This document shows positions 53,545-64,000 of a stretch of DNA of 64,000 bases, in pieces. How positions within the stretch are numbered: the first letter of the stretch is position 1; each line of letters begins with the position of its first letter. Under the pieces are notes generated by a model, which worked only from the letters and a program-made list of their open reading frames with translations, was not told the origin of the DNA and did no database searches. Both the position numbers and the translations under genes were made by a program. Origin of the DNA: Odontocerum albicorne (taxonomy: Eukaryota > Arthropoda > Insecta > Trichoptera > Odontoceridae); contig OX463839.1 of NCBI GenBank assembly GCA_949825065.1, forward strand, positions 31,629,540 through 31,693,539. Reading direction: 5' to 3'.

Positions 53545-54440
53545 TACACACATACTACGAGTGCTTGACGTTCCAGATCTTTTTCCCTCGGAGCATGAAC
53601 TTCACGAGTGCCCAAACATTTTCTATGGGATTTGCATCTGGTGACTGTGATGGCTAATCCATTATGTCAATGTCATTTTCCTGTTTCCACGCAGTGCAAA
53701 GACGACTCCGATGTTTTGGGTCATTGTCCTCTTGCAGTAGCCAATTTTCATTTTTTCTTAAAAACCATCTTTGGGCAGATGGTAAGTAATAAAGCCCTCT
53801 GATATATTTTAACCATTTTGGCAGCGTTCAAATTATTTGTGAAGATGTGCAAAGTGCCAAATCCCTGCTTTGAGAAACTGCCCCAGACATGGACTTTTAC
53901 CGGATGTTTAACGGTCCGCTGGACGAGTCTATTAGTGTGTGTACACCAGGTATGATTAATGGAAGAAAAAATTACTTTGTCACAATCGCAGTCCAAATTT
54001 TCTTTCACCCAAGTGAGTCTTTTTTCGACTTGTTTTTCGGACAGTAGTGATTTCTTCACCGTGCTTCGAAATTTCACTCCATGAGCTAGTAAACGTCTTC
54101 TTATAGTGTCACATGACACAATTAGACCCTTTTCACACAAAACCGCCTGTACACTATGCAATGATAGACGAGGATTCTTCTCAAACACCCGTAAAATCAC
54201 TCTGTCCTCCTTTTTCGTTGTTTTCTGTGCAGTTCCACGATCTGGTAGGTCATCGACGTTTTTTACGTCGGAATAGCGTTTTACCCACTTACTTACAAAT
54301 GTCTTCGACTTTCTTTCTCATGGATTTAGCAGCGGCTCCGTATGACATTCTCAATTCCGTACAACACGGCTTCGTAACATAATGCGTACGCGGCGGCACT
54401 CACGGTGAAATATGTTCTTGTGTAACCAAGGTCGAACGAC
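53545..54440 (-). pseudogene. Tc1-family transposase pseudogene
   Basis: On the - strand there are N-terminal HTH fragments (a KSMRKKVEDICK region), then an open stretch 54200-53748 with LLAHGVKFRSTVKKSLLSEK and VKVHVWGSFSKQGFGTLHIF. After a frame change come LLQEDNDPKHRSR and SPDANPIENVW. The spacing of the last D and E is DD34E, as in Tc1. The first catalytic aspartate block, normally FSDE, reads FSSINHTW and is lost. A stop replaces the usual tryptophan in MDWPSQSP. Confidence 0.83.
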
Positions 54441-55004
54441 AACTGAGTTTTTCTACATAAAGCATGTTGGGGAAAGGGTTCTGCTGCTTGCTCGCATTTG
54501 AATCTACCCTCTAACGGTTTCCAGTAAAAAATGTAGTCGTACACGCTTTTGTCAAACAGACTGTAACATATATGCGCACCAGGTATCCAACATAATGCTA
54601 ATGATTATTATTTTAGTCCTTGATAGAAACTATACTCAGAAAATGTAGCATGATCCCTGTGACGTTTGAAATGTCATGTCTCAAAGGGATGGGATAAAAG
54701 TCGATTTTTTTATAAATCGAATCTTATTCGAATTGAATATTAGTGTGAGTTTTGTTCAATTAATTAAATAAAAATAATCATACCATACGAAAATAAAATT
54801 ACATGTACAAAATAACAACAATGGGAATGCTAAAATTTGAAATGGCCATTTGGCGTGGCGTCTCCGCATCTGTCAAATCAGTAGAGTGTTGACGCTTTGT
54901 ATTTGCCCCGTTTTTCGATCGTTCCGTGCCTTGTTGCTGTCGTTTTTGTTATTATTGTTGAGTTTTACTTTATTGTTTTGTTATATTTTATTATTGATAT
55001 TCTA

Positions 55005-56007
55005 CCATGCCGAAGAGACAAAAAAAACTGTTCTCAACAGTGAAACGCGTAAATGTGTGGTGCGTTTGCGCGATTATTGCTGCCTGTAGACAATGTTCGT
55101 GATCGCGTAGCTGAGACTCTGGGGATCGGGAAAGCTACTGTATCTCGGATCACAAAGGAGAAGTACGGTGAATCGTCGAAAGAAGAGAAAAAAATATCAA
55201 CACCGAATAAGAAAAGACAAAGACGATGCCCAGTAACCAAACCAGATAACTTTGATTTGGCAACGATACGGAATCACGTATACGCCTACTACGAACGCAA
55301 TGACGCCACTCCGTTCAAATGAACAAAATTCTAACTTCAGTGTACAGGAAAGTTGAACTAATAACTTAACTTCGAAACAGAGTGGAAGCTAATGAGGCAA
55401 TGCTGAAAAATGAGCTGCTCCGATTGGTGAAGTTATACAAACCGCCAACACCAACTTATATATTGGACGAACTGGCCAAATCCAAAGACCATACTGTAAT
55501 CAGGTTGTCGCCATATCACTGCCAGTATAATGCCATTGAAATTATATGAGCCCAAACCAAATGTTTGTATTTGTTTTTTAATTTATATCACTTCAGCTCC
55601 TTCTCATTATTTCATCATCATCACCATCATCAGCCCACCTTTTCCCACTGCTGAGTATAGGCCATTCCCTCCTCACGCCATCTTACGCATTATTTAAGAT
55701 TACGTAATCTAACGAAGTTACTTTCTTTCTTTTTAGGATATGCGGCCAGGAATAACACATCTCTGCCATTCACAACGAACAAGATGTTGAAGTTATTAGA
55801 AGAAGCATGCGCCAAAGTTACGGCAGAAGATTGGAGAAAAATGGAGGAAAAAACAAAAGAGAATGTTTTGCAGATTGGTATCGCGATGTGCGCTTCGACA
55901 ATTTATGTGAACAGAACTTCATTATAAATGTCGGTGAAAGTTGTAGTTCTGATTCTGACAATGATGATGAAAATTTGGAATGTTCTCCTTTTTCGGATTC
56001 CTACTAA
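55005..56007 (+). pseudogene. Transposase relic (DDE_3-like), internally deleted
   Basis: Starts MPKRQKK at 55007. Frames shift to VLNSETRKCVVRLRDYC, then VDNVRDRVAETLGIGKATVS (helix-turn-helix) and an arginine/lysine linker. The central catalytic region is missing. From 55380 the C-terminal part follows: YILDELAKSKDHTVIRLSPY, HCQYNAIEII, stop, AQTK. An intron-like gap (about 55572-55737, acceptor TTTTTAG|G) leads to GYAARNNTSLPFTTNKML. It ends with an acidic serine-rich tail (SSDSDNDDENLEC) and TAA near 56007. Confidence 0.65.
55605..55690 (+). repeat. Insect dispersed-repeat tail inside the element
   Basis: CATCATCATCACCATCATCA followed by CCCACTGCTGAGTATAGGCC closely resembles a tail motif found many times in insect genomes and linked to RTE-like elements (recalled from memory). 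It lies in the intron-like gap of the transposase. Confidence 0.45.
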
Positions 56008-56189
56008 TCGTAAAATGTATGTTTAATGATTAAATAAAATTATTTTTCTCTAAACTGACGTTATAATTCCTAATTTTCATTATACTGAATTTCTAATGTA
56101 TTTTATGATTTGTATGTATCTTTAAATATGCCAAGATCCACTATTAATTAATACTAATTACGAACATTTAATTTTATTATGTATAAAAG

Positions 56190-56857
56190 TGTTTCATTTC
56201 CGAGGTTCTCAGGAGAGATTTTGTTCTAGATGTGTCTGCTCTGGTCTCTATTCCGTAGGTAGCTATCGGTCTCACACATGTCTTGTAAATTCTGACTTTA
56301 CTTTCTATTCTCATATGTTTACTATTCCGCACCGGTGCTCTTAGGCATCCCGATATTGCAGCCACCTTATTGATCTGTCTCAAGGTTTCATCATACACAT
56401 ACACTCCAAGATACCTAAACTTTTCATCATACACTCCAAGATACCTAAACTCCATCACTTGCTCTATTATTTTGTTATTCACTGCTAGTTTGCATCTCAC
56501 CGGGGTCTTAGATATTGAACAAAATCTCTCCTGAGAACCTCGGAAATGAAAACACTGAGATGTATAACCGGAAACACTAAGAGATAGAATCAGAAACACC
56601 GAAATAAGGAGAAAGTGTAGTACGGAAGACATCTTCAGGTGGGGAAGACAACGAAGGCGATACTGGAACGAACATGTAAACAGAATGCAAGACGACAGAC
56701 TTCCACGTGTCGCCCTTCAAGGGAACCCAGCCGGAAGAAGATTACCGGGAAGATCTCCGAAGAGATGGCGTGACAGCTGGCATTCCACGTCACAAGAAGG
56801 GGAACAAGCGGAACAAACAGATCATGATCTATAGGAAGAGGATGAAGAAAAAGATGT
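56190..56857 (+). mobile_element. LINE insertion with inverted 5' part
   Basis: The - strand of 56515-56190 encodes reverse transcriptase C-terminal sequence (CKLAVNNKIIEQVMEFRYLG, then INKVAAISGCLR, VRIYKTCVRPIATYGIETRA, TKSLLRTSEMK). The + strand from about 56527 continues from the same point (RTSEMKTLRCITGN) through a GRQRRRYWNEHVNRMQDDRL-like segment to about 56850. A roughly 30-bp stretch (AATCTCTCCTGAGAACCTCG) is present in both arms. This inverted 5' segment plus forward 3' segment is the layout produced by twin priming. Confidence 0.75.
56389..56453. repeat. Short tandem duplication in the inverted LINE arm
   Basis: ACACTCCAAGATACCTAAAC occurs twice in direct tandem, so the EFRYLGVY motif is doubled on the - strand. 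Confidence 0.8.
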
Positions 56858-57197
56858 ATAAAAAAATCGATATACCCCATCCCTAGCCAATGCAGACTAA
56901 CGTAATGACTTTTGACAAACGTCGCCAAATATTATTTGATTTTAACAAACTGACATAATTTTGCTAATTTGTAACAAGATGTATTAATTTGTCTTTATTG
57001 TTAGTTTTATGTAATGTATTTACCTAAATAACTTGCTATTTATTAGAATCGAGGCTTATATTAAAGTTGATAAAATAATTCAAATTACTGAACGTAACGA
57101 CATTCAGTAATTTTAATTATTTTATTGGAACAAGGTTGTATTGGGGCAAATTTGTGAAACGTCACAGGGTTCATGCTACATTTTCTTTTGTATAGTG

Positions 57198-58286
57198 ATG
57201 TTAGTGTAAATTTTTAGTTATAATTTACAATTAGAGTATACATATTTTTCAATGTTTAATTATTTACAAAAATAATTTTAAAAACTCAACTTTAATCAAA
57301 TAAATGCTAATCGCAAATTATGTAAATAAATAATTGCAAAATGTATCATGTTTTTTTTTAATTTATCATGTTTGTCAAAAATTCAACTGTAGAAAACTGA
57401 TATATTTGTGAAACACTCTTTTGTAACCAACTTTGTAGTGTGGTTTATTGGTATATGTCAGGGGTGGGCATACTTAAGGTCAACGAGAGCCACATTCTGG
57501 ATTTATTACATATTCTACACAAATCTTAATTGCTATATAAAGTACAAAAAATACACATATAAGAAAATATAAAAATAGCGCAGAATACGGTTTGCGTGCA
57601 TAAAGAGGCAGGAGATGCGTGCGCACCTTACACATTTAAATCACAGCACACACATATACACCAATACTTGCGTCTTTGACAGTTGCATTCATACATGCGC
57701 ATCTTGTCACTTAAACCATTTAGAAAGGAAAATCGCGAAAATACAAGTATAATGGGGAAAGAAAGTATCTATATTTTTATAAGAGACATTGGGAGCCGCA
57801 TTTGCCCACGTCTGGTATATGTCATCATTTGTATCTCCGACTATTTTATGTTTTTTTTTTCATTTCTTACTTCTGCTTCTTCATTCAATGGTTGTATATC
57901 CCTTTTCAAAGAAAATTATAGGAAACTAAGAGAAAATAAAATATTCCATCTAAAGGTTTATCACCTTTAAGGATGATTGTATGCAATCTTGATGTAGGAA
58001 AACAGACAGCTTTCAAAATTATTTAGTCCCTTTGCTTACCTCAGCATTTCTAAAAATCAAAATCCTAAGGGAATATAGTATACTATCAGCATCAACAATT
58101 TGCTTATGAATTTCCCCACCATATAAACTTTCATTGGAAAACTACTCTGAGGTATTTGAACTTTTTAACCTGCTTCAACAGCTCCTCATGAATATGAATG
58201 CTGCATAGGATCTGACCACGACAAATGAGGTATTTGAAACCCACGGGTAAATAGTTATTTGAAACCATAAGAAATGCTACCAGACT
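57198..58286. other. Intergenic with one hAT-like end
   Basis: CAGGGGTGGGCATACTTAAG at about 57460 followed by AGAGCCACATTCTGG resembles a hAT terminus, but no opposite end was found. A GC-richer ATGCGTGCGCACC stretch follows. No gene recognised. Confidence 0.4.
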
Positions 58287-58750
58287 GTCTTGAATATTGC
58301 ACCGATTTAAAAAAATATTTTTATTATTAATTTAATCTTTTTTACTTTGTGTAAAACAAAAAAGTATTAAAACGGAGTGTGATTGACTCATGATGTTGTG
58401 ATGTCATAATACCCGTCAAGTCACTTGTTCGGTGGCAAACAGTATAATGTTCATTGTGAGGACATTTTTTTATAATATTTCTGATGAATGTGTCTTGAAT
58501 ATTGCATTAATGTGTCTTGAATATTGCATATAATATTTCTGATGAATGTGTCTTGAATATTGCATCGATTAAATTTTTTTTATTATTAATTCAATCTTTT
58601 TTACTTTGAGTAAAACAAAAAGTATTAAAACGGAGTTTAATTGACTCATGATGTTGTTATGTCATAATACCCGTCAAGTCACTCGTTCGGTGGCAAACAG
58701 TATAATGTTCGTTGTGAGGACATTTTTTTATAATATTTCTGATGTCTTGT
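58287..58750. repeat. Tandem duplication, two units of about 260 bp
   Basis: Both units carry TGTCTTGAATATTGCA, TTTTTATTATTAATT, TTGACTCATGATGTTG and CATAATACCCGTCAAGTCAC (about 58403 and 58659). Between them lie short extra repeats of TGTCTTGAATATTGCAT. The units differ by a few substitutions and indels. Confidence 0.85.
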
Positions 58751-59989
58751 AAATTCAATATAATATAAATTAAATGTGTTGTAAATAAAAGCGTACGTTT
58801 ATTGGACGACAGGTTTATCAACCACGAAAGCATAAGATTTTTTTGCAAGTTCAATTGTTTTTTGTACGTTATTTTGTTATATTACATATAAACCCTTACA
58901 ACCATGTCATTTAATGTATAAATGTATCTTGTTACAGCGGCAAATGTTGTATTTAAGCATTTGGTTACTATATAGAATTCTTAATGCACTATTTTAAGTA
59001 AAAACTATTGAAAAAGGTTAAATCATTACTGATAACGTGAGATGTATGTATAAAATCACTAAATTGTACGCGGTCGTATAGATAAATACGCCTGTCAAAT
59101 TTTGTTGGAAGCTGTTACGACACAAGCTAAAGCGCAAGCTAACGAGTGTTTCGATGGGTATTTGAAATTTGGTTTTAAATATTGATTTGGCAAAGTTATT
59201 ACTGGTAGAAATCAATAAAAAAATACTGTTATATTTATAATTTTGGAGTCTATCCCAATACCACGACCTTATTTTTTTCAGTGGAATTCACTGTTACGTC
59301 ACTGAATTCATATCTGACAGAAACTTATGAGTTGCTGGTTATATTAATGTGATAAATACATTTTTGAAACACAGTGTCAGCAAACGAATAAATTCTCAAT
59401 AAACAATCCACAAATATTCTGGAATTCATTAAAAATCAAGCTCGGAACATTACGATTGAAGATCCTTTTTGGTTTTGAGTTCATTTGATAGTTCCGTTTA
59501 AAAACTAATCCTCTTGTTTAGTCGTCCTAATGAACATTACGAAGTACACAAGTAAAAATACCTATTCCTTATAATAAAAGAAAATAATTCAAATGGAATT
59601 TACTGTTCAGTCATCCTATATATTAGAGGGGCTAAAATTTAAGATGAGCTAAAATTATTATCTAATATATTGACTATTAGAAAATTACCACGTTGAAACT
59701 TTTCAATTTGAATCATTTTGAATTATGTAAGTTAGTACCCATATTGTCTTTGAATATTATTATTTGTTTATTGAAATAATTTTTCAAGTTCAAAATGAAA
59801 ACTAAAATATGAAATTTAGCAAATGTGTGTTACTATTTTGGATAAACCATCCAAACAATTGATAAGGTCACATTTTTTGATCAGAAAAAAAAAATGTAAA
59901 AATAAAAATTCAAAATAAAAAATAAAATATGTCTTTAATTCTACTTTAGTTGTGCCAACACAACACGGTTGTCAGTTTTAAGACGTACG
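58751..59989. other. Intergenic upstream of TRAM
   Basis: AT-rich; no gene, repeat or RNA recognised. Confidence 0.45.
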
Positions 59990-62585
<2,596 letters not shown>

Positions 62586-62964
62586 GTAAGTACATTACTT
62601 TTAATTAGTTTCGTCTGTAATATAATTAATCAACAACTTTTTTGTAATCCATATTTGAATTCTTTGTCTGGTTCTTCGTATGTTGTATTTATTAATTTGG
62701 ACACAATAAAAAATCCAATAATATCTAGCATGAAGAGACATAATAAAGAACACTTTTTAAATATGTGGATTTGCGTTAGTCACCACCCTTCATGCTTCTT
62801 GGTCCTAGTAAACTAGACTTTTGCCTGTATCTTGCTGAAGATAAGCCATTTTTGGCATGAAGTTAAAATTTAACGAAGTTTAAAAATGTAATAATTAAAA
62901 ATATACTGTAAAGAAACGAATGTATTTAGTTACTTTTTTTCAAAATCATTCTAGGGATATTAAA

Positions 62965-63300
62965 TGTGATAAGTGGACCTAGTTGATAAAGTGTTGGACT
63001 TGTACCTGGAGGTTTCAGATTCTATTCCCGATGGTACCCAAAAAACAATACTTGAGCTCGTTCGACTTGTGTGAGTTGTTGAATCTTAACATGCGGTAAT
63101 ATTTCTAACACGTACCAGAATCTTAACATGCCGTAATATTTCTAACACGTACCATGACGACCTGCGAATTCCGTGTCTACTTGAATGGTTTTAAATCTGA
63201 AGGCTCGATTAATGGGACGGAAGACAATGTCATCTCCTTTCCACACTCTTCAATATGTCCGTATTTGAATGCATTGAGGAATACATATGAATGAATGAAA
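62965..63300 (+). repeat. tRNA-derived SINE (family B)
   Basis: Head GTGGACCTAGTTGATAAAGT and GGTTTCAGATTCTATTCCC at about 62973-63030. A body follows with a 38-nt tandem duplication (AATCTTAACATGCGGTAATA at about 63080 and a near copy at about 63119). The tail has GGGACGGAAGACAATGTCAT and ends AATGAATGAAAAAA. A reverse copy is at 35006-35395. Lies in TRAM intron 2. Confidence 0.65.
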
Positions 63301-63519
63301 AAATGTGATTTATGTCAATAATATTCCTTACGTTATCAAATATGGGCTTCATTGTTTCTGGTCTGTGGAAATATGTCTGGTAAGCTAGTCTACCCGACTT
63401 CCTACTGTGATAACAGCCCTTTTTTATATTTCACTTAACATTTTGGTTATAAATAACCTTTATAATGCTTGGAATCCCATTGTATATTATAAAGTCCTGG
63501 TAGGAATATTGTGTTACAC

Positions 63520-63600
63520 TATTGTGTACAGTATAACCTGGTGGTTTTTTTTGCCATATAGCAATTTCTTCCAACTAACCAGAAAGCACCCAAAAGACCC
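63520..63600 (-). repeat. SINE (family A) fragment, reverse strand
   Basis: TTGCCATATAGCAATTTCTT followed by CCAACTAACCAGAAAG is the reverse complement of the family A TCTGGTTGGTTGGAAGAGAT block. Confidence 0.5.
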
Positions 63601-63934
63601 AGTCGTGTGCATTGTCATGGTTGTGGAAGTAGTCACTTTATTTTATTTGTAAATGATATCAGGTGCCCTACAAATTGAGTTTAGTGAAATATATTAATCC
63701 CTTAAACTGTGAGGAAAGTTTTTTAAATAACTCATAGGGTTTTTCTCTTTCTTGGATCCCACCCACGCAGGCAGGTTATAAAATATACATACCTTTTGTG
63801 ATGTCTGTTTGGTTTTACATCCAATTTCAATTATTACCGTTTGACACTGCTATTTTTTTTCATAATTTTAATTTACAATAATTACTTTATTTAGCTTTCA
63901 TTAAATTGTTTTGTTTAAATGCGATGTATGAAAT

Positions 63935-64000
63935 GAAAATTATATGCAATATATGGGTGAATAATGAAAGATTGGAGCAGGTTGAGGAATTCTCCTATTT
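63935..64000 (+). pseudogene. LINE reverse transcriptase fragment at window edge
   Basis: The frame at about 63946-64000 reads VNNERLEQVEEFSY, like the segment leading into the YLG motif of RTE/jockey-type reverse transcriptases. It runs off the window. Inside TRAM intron 2. Confidence 0.45.

Larger units (their letters stand above)
54629..57197 (+). mobile_element. DDE (Tc1/mariner-superfamily-like) element with nested insertions
   Basis: Diverged terminal inverted repeats: about 54629-54671 (contains GAAAATGTAGCATGATCCCT) and 57158-57197 (inverted: GAAAATGTAGCATGAACCCT). Subterminal inverted copies of a TATAAAAAAATCG/CCCATCCCT block occur at 54685-54716 and 56858-56888. Between them lie transposase fragments and a LINE insertion. 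Confidence 0.7.

Noticed and set aside
56635..56928. 97-codon - strand frame
   Set aside because: Antisense of the forward LINE reverse transcriptase tail, spanning the element border.

Overview
This is eukaryotic nuclear DNA, almost certainly from an insect. It is very AT-rich, the two host genes have long introns, and the spaces are filled with arthropod-type transposons: many mariners, Tigger/pogo, hAT, Tc1, Harbinger and piggyBac-like relics, Penelope-like and LINE fragments, and tRNA-derived SINEs. I do not assign a species. All assignments come from reading the sequence by eye; no database search was run.

Host genes. (1) ATP-dependent 6-phosphofructokinase (Pfk) fills 9709-48484 on the + strand. 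Fourteen coding positions assemble in frame into a 785-residue duplicated-domain enzyme with an intact N-half active site. Coding position 4 is present three times (24893-25001, 25872-25980, 26847-26955). The three versions are homologous, each exactly 109 nt and phase-compatible, so they look like a mutually exclusive exon cluster. Two of them end at GC rather than GT donors. This is the most interesting host feature of the window. (2) The first two coding exons of the translocon-associated membrane protein TRAM lie at 60261-62585, + strand; the rest is beyond the window.

Layout. 1-9430: intergenic relics (SINE, Tigger and hAT MITEs, a decayed multi-copy insect gene, a LINE tail). 9430-9708: Pfk promoter and 5' UTR. 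9993-19446: Pfk intron 1 with four mariners and a SINE. 19652-21537: intron 2 with a hAT element bearing a perfect 8-bp target duplication. 21693-28317: Tigger MITE, a perfect 5 x 84-bp tandem array, then the three alternative exons. 28507-31759: an intact mariner and a Harbinger relic. 32565-36745: 64-bp tandem array, a MITE with 48-bp inverted repeats, a reverse-strand SINE and an internally deleted mariner. 36910-41700: a decayed mariner, a complete Tigger with an open 508-residue transposase, and a TTAA-flanked MITE. 41843-48345: the last Pfk exons with LINE, mariner and SINE relics. 48485-51260: Pfk 3' UTR, then (TA)n microsatellite around a Penelope-like GIY-YIG fragment and a 200-N gap. 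51261-59990: Tc1 relic, a DDE element with a nested 5'-inverted LINE copy, and local duplications. 59990-64000: TRAM 5' part with SINEs in its introns.

The two genes share strand but no evident function: glycolysis in the cytosol versus protein insertion at the endoplasmic reticulum. The transposons differ in age: the mariner at 29409-30695 and the Tigger at 38744-40901 keep open transposase frames, while most others carry stops, frameshifts or lost catalytic residues.
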